From: Dehalococcoidia bacterium
GTDB lineage: Bacteria; Chloroflexota; Dehalococcoidia; DSTF01; JALHUB01
Direction: 5' to 3'
Assembly: GCA_022865685.1 (NCBI GenBank)
Contig: JALHUB010000062.1
Span: forward strand, 1 to 8,906
DNA length: 8,906 nucleotides
In this document: positions 1 to 8,125 of the stretch, one piece after another
How positions within the stretch are numbered: the first letter of the stretch is position 1
How the letters are laid out: each line of letters begins with the position of its first letter
Notes under the pieces: model-generated
What the model was told of the DNA's origin: nothing
Database searches by the model: none
What the model saw: only the letters and a program-made list of their open reading frames with translations
Made by a program: the position numbers and the translations under genes

Positions 1-166
1 CTTCCTTCAGCTCGTCGATAGTCGGGTACGTGGCGGCCGTCAGAAAGCCCAGCCCGCCCGCATTCGCCACCGCCGCGATAAGCTCCGCCCGGCCAACCCA
101 GAACATGCCGCCGCAGAGAATCGGGTACTTGATTCCGAACAGCCGGGTGATGCGTGTCTCCAGCAT
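1..166 (-). CDS. Nitronate monooxygenase / 2-nitropropane dioxygenase family protein (5' part only)
   Basis: This is a partial gene: only the first 55 codons are in the window and it runs off the left edge. The visible N-terminus (MLETRITRLFGIKYPILCGG, then MFWVGRAEL, then AVANAGGLGFL) has the pattern of the FMN-dependent nitronate monooxygenase/FabK-like TIM barrel. The first strand carries the 'YPI..GGM' phosphate-side motif and the next unit ends in 'NAGGLG'. Known members oxidise alkyl nitronates, but the same fold includes enoyl-ACP reductase II (FabK), and 55 residues cannot separate the two. The start is supported by AGGGAG about 8 bases upstream of ATG. It begins only 36 bases after the lon stop codon, in the same direction, with no obvious terminator between, so read-through from lon is likely. 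The substrate is unknown. The family call is firm; the exact reaction is not. Confidence 0.85.
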   Translation of the reverse strand, partial: MLETRITRLFGIKYPILCGGMFWVGRAELIAAVANAGGLGFLTAATYPTIDELKE

Positions 167-202
167 TGAGGGACTCCCTTCTATCAGCCTCAGGACAGCC
201 TG

Positions 203-2605
<2,403 letters not shown>

Positions 2606-2745
2606 GGCAATCCCTCACGAAAATCCTCTGAGTGGCGCGCCCCTTGAGAGGTCCCATCGACCCCCGGCCCGAAAGAGGCGGAGTCTATCCGTCTCCTCAT
2701 GCCCCGGTCTTAAGGCTGGAGTGGAGTAAGAACCCCCCAAGAACG
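2606..2745 (-). promoter_or_regulatory. lon leader / hsp20-lon intergenic region with a weak hairpin
   Basis: This 140-base gap lies between the hsp20 stop and the lon start. On the minus strand, CCTCT (2651-2647) can pair with AGAGG (2629-2625). The interior holds the palindrome GGCGCGCC, and ATTTT follows immediately, about 19 bases before the lon ATG. The stem is short, so it may be a leader hairpin or nothing. A -10-like TAGACT occurs at about 2674-2679, but no well-spaced -35 is evident. Whether lon has its own promoter or is read through from hsp20 cannot be settled from sequence. Confidence 0.25.
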
Positions 2746-3198
2746 TCATTCAGTCTGCTTGCGCACGTTCACCCGCACTCGACGCGGGGTCTCGTGCAGC
2801 TTGGGCAGGACGATGCGCAGAAAACCTTCCGAGTAGGATACTTCGGCCGCGGCGGGGTCGACCTTTGCCGGCAAGAGCACGGTCCGCCCGAAGGGCCCGT
2901 AGCATATCTCCATCTGTGTGTGCCGCTGGTTGGGGTGGGCATCGCGGTCTACCTTCTCGCCGTGGAACGCGAGCCGGTCTCCCGCAATCTCGATCTCGAC
3001 CTCCTGCTCCTCGATGCCCGCTATCTCAGCCACAACCACCACTTCGTTCGCCGTCTCGTAGACGTCGGTCGGCGGCGCCAGCATGGGGCTGCAGAAGCGG
3101 GTGCGGCCCGAGGGTGCGCCCGAAAGCCGCCGCCACATCTGGTCCATCTGCTCATGCAGTCGCTCGAACTCTGAGAATGCGCTTCTTCTGCGGATCAT
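2746..3198 (-). CDS. Hsp20 / alpha-crystallin family small heat shock protein
   Basis: ATP-independent holdase chaperone that binds unfolding proteins as large oligomers in the cytoplasm. The 150-aa product has an Arg-rich N-terminal helix (SEFERLHEQMDQMWRRL, residues 9-25). The alpha-crystallin domain spans about 42-138, opening with PPTDVYETANEVVVVAEIAG and closing with the family hallmark GFLRIVLPK (G125, L127). A C-terminal VRVNV (141-145) corresponds to the I-x-I anchoring motif used in oligomer assembly. I chose the ATG at 3198 because AGGAG lies 7 bases upstream. An in-frame ATG at 3237 would add 13 residues but has no good ribosome site, and the extra residues are unlike the family. 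It lies between gyrA and lon, with its own candidate promoter upstream. The neighbouring lon fits a heat-stress pair, though no CIRCE or HAIR-like operator is visible. Confidence 0.95.
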   Translation of the reverse strand: MIRRRSAFSEFERLHEQMDQMWRRLSGAPSGRTRFCSPMLAPPTDVYETANEVVVVAEIAGIEEQEVEIEIAGDRLAFHGEKVDRDAHPNQRHTQMEICYGPFGRTVLLPAKVDPAAAEVSYSEGFLRIVLPKLHETPRRVRVNVRKQTE

Positions 3199-3251
3199 GG
3201 CCCATCTCCTGATTCCGTCCACCTGGTAGCGACGCATATGCTTCTAAGTTC

Positions 3252-3280
3252 AGAATAGTCTGACGAGAAAGGAATTACAA
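3252..3280 (-). promoter_or_regulatory. Candidate sigma-70-type promoter for hsp20 (and possibly lon)
   Basis: Read on the minus strand, TTGTAA (3280-3275) and TATTCT (3257-3252) are separated by exactly 17 bases. Each hexamer matches 4 of 6 consensus positions. The site lies in the 129-base gyrA-hsp20 gap, in a locally AT-richer stretch. It would give a leader of about 45 bases before the hsp20 ATG at 3198. A small inverted repeat TTCT-N6-AGAA (3242-3255) overlaps the -10 and could be an operator, but it is too short to be persuasive. Confidence 0.4.
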
Positions 3281-3327
3281 GCTCACGCGGGGAAGGGGAC
3301 CGCCGCCCGGAGGCGACCCGGCAACAA

Positions 3328-5976
3328 CTACGTCTGCTTCTTGCCCTTCGTGGGGGCGGCTTTGCCAGCGGCCTTTGCCGGCGGCGTCTTGGCGTCGCCC
3401 TTTTTCGCCATGGCTTTCGTCGACGCTTTCCGGTCGTCGCCCTCTTGCGTCTCGGCGCCTCTCTTCGCGGCGCCGGCCTGGCGCGTCTTGCCGGACACCT
3501 GCCACACGTCGAAGCACGATATCGACGCGACGGAGTCACCGGGGCCCACGCCCATGAGGTGCACCCCCTGCGTGCTGCGGCCCACCGGCGGTATGCTGTC
3601 GATTCGCGTCCGCAGGATGATCCCGCTCGCCGATATGATCATCAGCTCCTGCCTGCCGTTGACGGTACGCGCCGCGACGACGGGCCCGGTCTTGTCCGTC
3701 ACCTGGTGCGTGATCACGCCGCCGCCGCCGCGATGGTGTCGCGGGTACTCCTCGAAGGGCGTCCTCTTGCCGAAGCCGTTCGCCGTCACTGTCAGCAACT
3801 GCATCTTCGGCGTCACCACTTCCATGCCTACAAGGGCCTCGTCCGGGGCAAGTTGGATGCCGCGAACGCCGCCGCTTGCCCGCGACGCAGCCCGCAGCTC
3901 CTTGACGGAGAAGCGCACCGACTTGCCGTGGTCGCTGATCAGGACCACGTCGTCGTTCTCGGCGGCCTGCTTCGCGGTGACCAGTTCGTCGCCCGGCTCC
4001 AGGTTCATGCAGATCAGGCCGGCGCGCCGCACCGACTCGAACTCCGACAGGGGGGTCTTTTTGACCTCGCCGCGCCGCGTCGCCTGCACCAGGTAGTCCT
4101 TCTCGAACGTCCGCACGCCGACGAGAGCCGTCACGCTATCGCCCTGCGGCATTTCTATCAGGTTCACCAGCGCTTCGCCCTTCGCCTGGCGCTTCGCGTC
4201 CGGCATATCGTACGCCCTCAACTGGAAGACGCAGCCGCGACCCGTGAAGAAGACGAGGCTATCGTGCGTGTCCGCGACGAGCAGGCGGTACACGGCGTCC
4301 GCCTCGCGCGTCGTCATGCCCGTTATGCCGCGACCGCCGCGCCGCTGCAGTCGATAGGTGTCCAGCGGGATGCGCTTGATGTAGCCGCGGCTGCTCAGCG
4401 TTACGACGACCTCCTGATGCGGCACCAGGTCCTCTTCCGTCAGCTCCTCGAGCTCCTGGTCGATGATCCGCGTGCGCCGAGGGTCGTCGTACTTCTTCTT
4501 CGTTTCCTGCGCGTCCTCTTTGATGAGATAATCTATCTTGCGCGGGTTGGCCAGCAGGTCCTCCAGGTAGGCGATCTGCTGGATCACGCCCTTGTACTCC
4601 TCTTCGATCTTCTGTCGCTCCAGGCGCGCCAGGCGGCGCAACTGCATGTCGAGGACGGCCTGCGCCTGGCGGTCGCTCATCTTGAACGGCGCCTTCATCA
4701 GCCGTTCCTTCGCTTGCTCCGCCGACTGCGCCCGCCTGATGGCCTGGATCACCTCGTCCAGGTTCTGCAGCGCCTTCATGAGCCCCTGGAGGATGTGCTC
4801 GCGCTCCCGCGCCTTCTCCAGATCGAACTGGGAGCGGCGACGGATGACCTCGCGCCGGAAGCCGATGAAGTGCTCCAGTATCCGCTTCAGGCTGAGCGTG
4901 CGCGGCTGCGCGTCGACCAGCGCCAGCATGTTGATGGGGAATGACGACTGCATCCCCGTGAAGCGATAGAGCTGGTTCAGGACCTGCTGCGCCTGCCCGG
5001 CGCGGCTCAGCTCGATGACGATGCGCATGCCGTGCCGGTCCGACTCGTCGCGCAGGTCGCTTATGCCGTCTATGCGCTTGCTTCGCACTAGGTCGGCGAT
5101 GCGTTCTATGAGCGACGCCTTGTTCGTCATGTATGGCAGCTCAGTGACGATGATCTGCTGCCGGCCGCCTCGCGTCGCCTCTTCGATGTGCGTGCAGGCG
5201 CGCATCATCACGCGGCCGCGGCCGTCGCGATACGCCTCCTTGATGGCGTCTTCGCGCGCCTCCGTGCCGTCCTTACGCATGCGTTCGTAGCGGAAGATGA
5301 AGCCGCCGGTCGGGAAATCGGGGCCCTTGACCACTTCGGCGAGCTCGTCGGTCGTCGCGTCGGGCTTGTCGATGAGGCAGCAGACGGCGTCGCACACTTC
5401 GCCCAGGTTGTGCGGCGGCACATTCGTCGCCATGCCGACGGCGATGCCGTAGGCGCCATTCACGAGCAGGTTCGGCAGCCGCGACGGCAGCACAGTGGGT
5501 TCGTTGAGGCTGCCGTCGAAGTTGGGCGTGAAGTCGACGGTCTCCTTGTCGATGTCGCCGAGCATCTCCTCGGCCACCGCTGCCAGGCGCGCCTCCGTGT
5601 AGCGCATCGCCGCCGCCGGGTCGCCGTCCACGCTGCCGAAGTTGCCCTGGCCATCGACGAGGGGGTAGCGCAAGGAGAAGTCCTGGGCCATGCGCACCAT
5701 GGCCTCGTAGACGGGGCTATCGCCGTGGGGGTGGTACTTGCCCAGCACCTCGCCGACGATGCGGGCGCTCTTCTTGTAGGCGGTGGTTGGCCTCAGCCCG
5801 ATCTCCGACATGGCGTAGAGGATGCGACGCTGCACGGGCTTGAGGCCGTCGCGGACGTCCGGCAGCGCGCGCGACACGATGACGCTCATCGCGTAGTCGA
5901 GATAGGACGCCCGCATCTCGTCTTCGATCTTGATCGGGCGCACCTTGCCGATGCCGGTATCGGTGTCGGATGTCAT
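3328..5976 (-). CDS. gyrA: DNA gyrase subunit A, with a Lys/Ala-rich C-terminal extension
   Basis: Catalytic cutting subunit of the type IIA topoisomerase that introduces negative supercoils; it works as GyrA2GyrB2 with GyrB, which is not in this window. The 882 aa cover an N-terminal winged-helix/tower region with active-site Tyr126 in AAMRYTEAR, a coiled-coil and C-gate region at about 370-500, and a beta-pinwheel C-terminal domain from about 515. The GyrA box QRRGGRG (544-550) identifies GyrA rather than ParC. In the quinolone region HPHGDSPVYE, Ser87 (E. coli Ser83) is retained, Pro88 stands at the Ala84 position and Glu91 at Asp87. Residues 829-882 form a low-complexity tail with 12 Lys, 3 Arg and 13 Ala in 54 residues. 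The ATG at 5976 has AAGG about 7 bases upstream, a modest ribosome site. gyrB is not adjacent. It appears monocistronic: a terminator lies upstream and hsp20 has its own candidate promoter. Confidence 0.97.
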   Translation of the reverse strand: MTSDTDTGIGKVRPIKIEDEMRASYLDYAMSVIVSRALPDVRDGLKPVQRRILYAMSEIGLRPTTAYKKSARIVGEVLGKYHPHGDSPVYEAMVRMAQDFSLRYPLVDGQGNFGSVDGDPAAAMRYTEARLAAVAEEMLGDIDKETVDFTPNFDGSLNEPTVLPSRLPNLLVNGAYGIAVGMATNVPPHNLGEVCDAVCCLIDKPDATTDELAEVVKGPDFPTGGFIFRYERMRKDGTEAREDAIKEAYRDGRGRVMMRACTHIEEATRGGRQQIIVTELPYMTNKASLIERIADLVRSKRIDGISDLRDESDRHGMRIVIELSRAGQAQQVLNQLYRFTGMQSSFPINMLALVDAQPRTLSLKRILEHFIGFRREVIRRRSQFDLEKAREREHILQGLMKALQNLDEVIQAIRRAQSAEQAKERLMKAPFKMSDRQAQAVLDMQLRRLARLERQKIEEEYKGVIQQIAYLEDLLANPRKIDYLIKEDAQETKKKYDDPRRTRIIDQELEELTEEDLVPHQEVVVTLSSRGYIKRIPLDTYRLQRRGGRGITGMTTREADAVYRLLVADTHDSLVFFTGRGCVFQLRAYDMPDAKRQAKGEALVNLIEMPQGDSVTALVGVRTFEKDYLVQATRRGEVKKTPLSEFESVRRAGLICMNLEPGDELVTAKQAAENDDVVLISDHGKSVRFSVKELRAASRASGGVRGIQLAPDEALVGMEVVTPKMQLLTVTANGFGKRTPFEEYPRHHRGGGGVITHQVTDKTGPVVAARTVNGRQELMIISASGIILRTRIDSIPPVGRSTQGVHLMGVGPGDSVASISCFDVWQVSGKTRQAGAAKRGAETQEGDDRKASTKAMAKKGDAKTPPAKAAGKAAPTKGKKQT

Positions 5977-6014
5977 GCTGTTACCTTGCTTTTGTCTGGG
6001 ATTACTCCGGCGTC

Positions 6015-6023
6015 ATTCTATCA
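6015..6023 (-). promoter_or_regulatory. Candidate extended -10 promoter for gyrA
   Basis: On the minus strand, TGA-TAGAAT (6023-6015) is an extended -10 element matching TATAAT at 5 of 6 positions. No recognisable -35 lies 16-18 bases upstream, as is common for extended -10 promoters. It lies just downstream of the strong terminator of the preceding gene, where a new promoter is needed, and would give a leader of about 30 bases before the gyrA ATG at 5976. Confidence 0.45.
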
Positions 6024-6090
6024 CAATCGAATCTAACGGTCTCTGTTCGATGGCCCGCTCGGAACCTTCGTGGCGCCCGCGGGGGCAACG

Positions 6091-6119
6091 AAAAAGGGCG
6101 GAAGGTACGCCTTCCGCCC
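6091..6119 (-). terminator. Intrinsic terminator after the TPR gene
   Basis: On the minus strand a perfect 10-bp stem, GGGCGGAAGG (6119-6110) with CCTTCCGCCC (6105-6096), encloses the tetraloop CGTA and is followed directly by TTTTT (6095-6091). It lies 23 bases after the stop codon of the TPR gene at 6143, so that gene's transcript very likely ends here, before gyrA. On the plus strand the stem has no following T-run, so it works in one direction only. Confidence 0.92.
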
Positions 6120-6142
6120 TCGTTGTCATACAGGCACCGCGG

Positions 6143-6994
6143 CTACTCCTCGAAGCCCTCCTCGGCGTCGTCCTCGCCCTCAGTGGCGTCCTGGTAGTCC
6201 TGGAGCGTCATATCGCCTTCTCTGGCCACAGTCTCGCCTTCCCAGTCCTCGCCTTCTTCCGCTTCCTCGGGCGCCGCTTCTTCGTCCTCCAGGCCGCGCC
6301 GCACCAGCCGCTCCTTCACATAAGGACGCACCGTCTCGCCGCCCACCGGTGGGAATGACGGCCTCCCCTGCTGGCCCGGGTGCTGATAGATCTCGCGGAT
6401 GACGACGCGCTGTTCCGACAGGCTGGCGACGGCAGCGACGTAGCGGTTCCCGCCCTCGATCAATCGAAGCAGACGCAGCCCTAGCTTCGGCTCGAGCTGG
6501 CCCACGTAGTCGCCGCCGGGAGTGACTACTGCCAGGGTGTTGTCCTGTGGCCTCAGATCGACCGTCTCGCCCGCCGTCAATCGCCCGAACGCTTCGGACG
6601 CCACGGCCCTCAGAGTGGCGATGCCCGTCTTCCCGGTGTCGGCGATGAACAGCGACGGGTCTATCTTGCGGGGGCCGCCGCCGTGCGCCGCTGCTGCGGC
6701 CGCGGCCTTCGCCCGCACTTCGAGCCGCTCCAGATTCTTGCGGGCGATGGTGTTCAGCGGCTCCATCTCCAGCGCCTTCTGATAGGCCATTCGGGCGTCA
6801 CGGTATTCACCCATCTCCATCAGCGCCTTACCCAGCCGGTTATAGGCGTCGACGTCGGAGGGGAACATGCTGAGAAGGGAGCGGTTAAGGGCCGCCGCTT
6901 CTTTCCAGCGGCTTTCGAGCGCCAAGTGAATCGCCTGCTCGACGCGCTGGCGCCGGAGGCGAGTAGTTTCTCCCCTTTGGTAGTTCATCACCAT
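6143..6994 (-). CDS. Tetratricopeptide-repeat protein with a central beta-rich domain and acidic tail
   Basis: Function unknown. The 283 aa fall into three parts. Residues about 16-83 form two TPR units; the second (AYNRLGKALMEMGEYRDARM and on to EMEP) is canonical. An Ala-run linker (97-103) follows. Residues about 110-205 are predicted beta-rich, with the pattern 'GETVDLRPQDNTLAVV..GGDYVGQLEP' then 'RLIEGGNRYVAAVA' and 'RVVIREIYQHP'. This vaguely resembles a HIRAN-type DNA-associated fold, a weak impression only. Residues 236-283 are an acidic tail with 24 Asp/Glu in 48. No signal peptide or membrane segment is seen, so it is probably cytoplasmic. The ATG at 6994 has AGGT about 8 bases upstream; an in-frame ATG at 6988 is also possible. 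A strong terminator follows, so it is probably a single-gene unit lying between tRNA-Pro and gyrA. TPRs suggest a protein-protein adaptor role; the partner is unknown. Confidence 0.85.
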   Translation of the reverse strand: MVMNYQRGETTRLRRQRVEQAIHLALESRWKEAAALNRSLLSMFPSDVDAYNRLGKALMEMGEYRDARMAYQKALEMEPLNTIARKNLERLEVRAKAAAAAAAHGGGPRKIDPSLFIADTGKTGIATLRAVASEAFGRLTAGETVDLRPQDNTLAVVTPGGDYVGQLEPKLGLRLLRLIEGGNRYVAAVASLSEQRVVIREIYQHPGQQGRPSFPPVGGETVRPYVKERLVRRGLEDEEAAPEEAEEGEDWEGETVAREGDMTLQDYQDATEGEDDAEEGFEE

Positions 6995-7013
6995 GCTGCT
7001 ACCTGTCTACCCT

Positions 7014-7019
7014 ATTCTA
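7014..7019 (-). promoter_or_regulatory. -10-like TAGAAT upstream of the TPR gene
   Basis: On the minus strand TAGAAT lies about 19 bases before the ATG at 6994. It is the same hexamer as in the candidate gyrA promoter. There is no convincing -35 at normal spacing and no TGn extension. If used, the leader would be only about 12 bases, barely including the ribosome site. This is a weak call. Confidence 0.22.
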
Positions 7020-7047
7020 GCTCGGCAATCCCGCGCGGAACTTGAGC

Positions 7048-7061
7048 GTTTCTAAAGAAAC
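7048..7061. repeat. Short inverted repeat GTTTCT-AA-AGAAAC
   Basis: A 6-bp perfect inverted repeat with a two-base centre lies in the gap between the tRNA terminator and the TPR gene. It could be an operator for the TPR gene or a chance palindrome in an AT-richer stretch. No regulator can be named. Confidence 0.25.
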
Positions 7062-7077
7062 TGTGACAGAATTCGTG

Positions 7078-7118
7078 AAAAAAGCGTGCAGGCGCCGGCC
7101 CGCAGCGTAACCGCCTGC
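7078..7118 (-). terminator. Candidate intrinsic terminator of the tRNA-Pro transcript
   Basis: On the minus strand GCAGGCG (7118-7112) pairs perfectly with CGCCTGC (7094-7088) across a 17-base GC-rich loop. ACGC and then six T's (7083-7078) follow. The ACGC can extend the stem by pairing with GCGT at 7132-7129 across an internal bulge. It lies about 100 bases beyond the tRNA 3' end and before the TPR gene. The T6 run makes termination plausible; the four-base gap between inner stem and T-run lowers confidence. Confidence 0.5.
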
Positions 7119-7214
7119 GCCCATTTCCACGCGGTCTAGGGAGAAATACCGGAATTTCGGCGTTGAGTCAAGTGGGGGAATCCCGCCACGGCGAGATCCA
7201 TGAACAAGGAAGGA

Positions 7215-7292
7215 TGGTCGGGGTGGGCAGATTTGAACTGCCGACCTCACGGTCCCGAACCGTGCGCTCTAGCCTAACTGAGCTACACCCCG
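7215..7292 (-). tRNA. tRNA-Pro (anticodon CGG), CCA encoded
   Basis: A full cloverleaf can be drawn over 78 bases. Acceptor CGGGGTG pairs perfectly with CACCCCG; the D arm is GCTC/GAGC. The anticodon stem CACGG/CCGTG encloses the loop TTCGGGA, giving anticodon CGG (positions 34-36) with T33 before it, which reads the proline codon CCG. The variable loop is AGGTC. The T arm GGCAG/CTGCC carries the loop TTCAAAT. Discriminator A73 is followed by a genomically encoded CCA. The C1-G72 pair is typical of bacterial tRNA-Pro. It is a single gene with its own upstream promoter, not part of a tRNA cluster. Confidence 0.97.
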
Positions 7293-7353
7293 CTGCCAAA
7301 GAAGCGGCCGCGCGCTCGGCGGACGTAGATTCGAGGGCGCGCAGGCCTGTCAA

Positions 7354-7383
7354 ATGATAGCAGACTCGCCGCCGGCCTGTCGA
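7354..7383 (-). promoter_or_regulatory. Promoter of tRNA-Pro (extended -10)
   Basis: On the minus strand -35 TCGACA (7383-7378, 5 of 6) and -10 TATCAT (7359-7354, 5 of 6) are spaced 18 bases apart, with a TGC extension directly before the -10. The transcript would start near 7347 and carry about 55 bases of leader to be trimmed to the tRNA 5' end at 7292. A perfect TTGACA (7352-7347) lies just downstream, within the direct repeat (T/C)-GACAGGCC, but has only a weak -10 partner. Confidence 0.7.
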
Positions 7384-7472
7384 GCGATGGCGCGGATTCG
7401 GCGACGCCGGCCGGATGGAGCGCAACCGGCAGAGGAAGGCGATGCGTCGCAGCACAGGTGTTGCGCAAGACC

Positions 7473-7499
7473 GGGCCCGCTCGGGGTGCCGAGCGGCCC
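7473..7499. repeat. 11-bp GC hairpin
   Basis: GGGCC (7473-7477) plus GCTCGG (7479-7484) pair with CCGAGC (7489-7494) plus GGCCC (7495-7499), around loop GGTG with a single bulged C at 7478. The stem is very stable, but no T-run follows on either strand. It could be an RNA 3'-end stabiliser or a factor-assisted terminator for the upstream 89-aa gene. The 8-base palindrome TTGCGCAA (7461-7468) lies next to it. Confidence 0.45.
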
Positions 7500-7547
7500 C
7501 AGCTTCACGCCACCGCCGCACCCACCACAACGATCGAAGAACAGACC

Positions 7548-7571
7548 GCCGCCGGTTTCCTGCCCGGCGGC
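7548..7571. repeat. 8-bp perfect GC hairpin
   Basis: GCCGCCGG (7548-7555) and CCGGCGGC (7564-7571) are perfectly complementary around an 8-base loop. The hairpin lies about 60 bases beyond the stop codon of the 89-aa gene. On the minus strand it is followed by GGTCTGTTCTTCG, which is T-enriched but not a T-run. This is a possible weak terminator of that gene. Confidence 0.4.
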
Positions 7572-7595
7572 AGTCGCGAAAACGGAGCGTCAAGG

Positions 7596-7609
7596 AGAAT
7601 ACGTATTCT
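7596..7609. repeat. 14-bp perfect palindrome AGAATACGTATTCT
   Basis: This is a loop-free, perfectly symmetric AT-rich site in a GC-rich gap, 22 bases after the end of the 89-aa gene. Perfect dyads of this length are often protein-binding sites, but it is downstream rather than upstream of the nearest gene. Chance cannot be excluded. Confidence 0.4.
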
Positions 7610-7631
7610 TCAGATCAGCCGGCCTCCACTG

Positions 7632-7901
7632 CTACTTGTGCTCCTCATGGGCCATGCGGATCTGCTCCGGCGTGAACTTCGTCACCGGGATGACCCGTGT
7701 CCGGCCGCGCACGCTTGCCGGCACCAGGCCTAACGCTCGCGTCTCGTCCTCCGCCTGAACGATGGCGACGCCGCGGTGCTCTCCGGAGAGGCAGCCCCAC
7801 TCGAACCTGTCCAGCACCTTAGGGTCCTCCCTGACTATCGTGTCCAGCTCCGTCAGGCACTCCTCCGGCGTATGTATCGACTCTACCAGGTAATCTGACA
7901 T
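7632..7901 (-). CDS. Small uncharacterised alpha/beta protein (89 aa, ferredoxin-like pattern)
   Basis: I cannot name its function. The start at 7901 is chosen because GGGAG lies 7 bases upstream. An in-frame ATG at 7931 would add 10 unlikely residues with no ribosome site. The 89 aa read as beta (DYLVESIH), helix (TPEECLTELDTIVRED), beta hairpin (RFEWGCLSGEHRGVAIVQA), helix (DETRALGLVPASVR), beta (TRVIPVTKF) and helix (TPEQIRMAHEEH). That order suggests a small ferredoxin-like or dimeric alpha/beta-barrel domain. Cys15, Cys37 and several His residues are present, but no metal-binding pair is obvious. There is no signal peptide or membrane segment. It looks like a genuine conserved family from its composition and clean start, and 'HTPEECL...LD' is a pattern I associate with small hypothetical proteins. 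It is divergent from the metalloprotease gene and upstream of tRNA-Pro. Confidence 0.8.
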   Translation of the reverse strand: MSDYLVESIHTPEECLTELDTIVREDPKVLDRFEWGCLSGEHRGVAIVQAEDETRALGLVPASVRGRTRVIPVTKFTPEQIRMAHEEHK

Positions 7902-7938
7902 CTCACTGCTCCCTTTATCGTCTTCCAACACTTTCCGA

Positions 7939-7957
7939 CCTTTCTATGCTAGAAAGG
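7939..7957. repeat. 7-bp inverted repeat, candidate operator of the 89-aa gene
   Basis: CCTTTCT (7939-7945) and AGAAAGG (7951-7957) are perfectly complementary around ATGCT. The repeat lies 38-56 bases upstream of the 89-aa start, where a promoter or operator would be expected. On the minus strand it contains TAGCAT and TAGAAA, either of which could serve as a -10. A repressor site overlapping a promoter is a reasonable guess; no regulator gene is nearby. Confidence 0.4.
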
Positions 7958-8125
7958 CGGCGTGCACAGCGCATGACGCCGACTCGCCGCCGCGTGAAGG
8001 ATGCGTGAAGGAACTCCGCCGCCATCGTGCTGTAATGGCGACGCATCGCCCCCGTTTCTTGATATGGAGAGCCAACAACCGAACCGAACTTAATAGTCTG
8101 TTGAGGCGCTGAACCGAGGGCGTGT

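Larger units (their letters stand above)
7293..7631. other. 339-base gap between tRNA-Pro and the 89-aa gene: promoter plus two GC hairpins and a palindrome
   Basis: No credible gene is seen here; overlapping open frames have composition and sequence unlike real proteins. The tRNA-proximal third holds the tRNA promoter. The rest holds three inverted repeats listed separately (7473-7499, 7548-7571, 7596-7609). None is followed by a T-run on the minus strand, so how the 89-aa gene's transcript ends is unclear. Confidence 0.6.

Noticed and set aside
3199..3237. Upstream ATG start for hsp20 at 3237
   Set aside because: It has no good ribosome site, while the ATG at 3198 has AGGAG at 7 bases and gives a normal family N-terminus.
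2606..3327. CIRCE (TTAGCACTC-N9-GAGTGCTAA) or HAIR-type heat-shock operator near hsp20 and lon
   Set aside because: Neither gap contains a recognisable match.
3445..4944. Long plus-strand open frame (499 codons) opposite gyrA
   Set aside because: It is antisense to an intact GyrA and has biased shadow composition. It is the same artefact as opposite lon.
5188..6036. Plus-strand open frame opposite the start of gyrA
   Set aside because: It overlaps the best-conserved part of GyrA, including the active-site tyrosine, and has no ribosome site or domain.
7902..7931. Upstream ATG start for the 89-aa gene at 7931
   Set aside because: The extra residues would cover the ribosome site GGGAG that clearly serves the ATG at 7901.
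7992..8012. Two-copy direct repeat GCGTGAAGGA (period 11)
   Set aside because: Only two short copies with no array structure; most likely chance or slippage.
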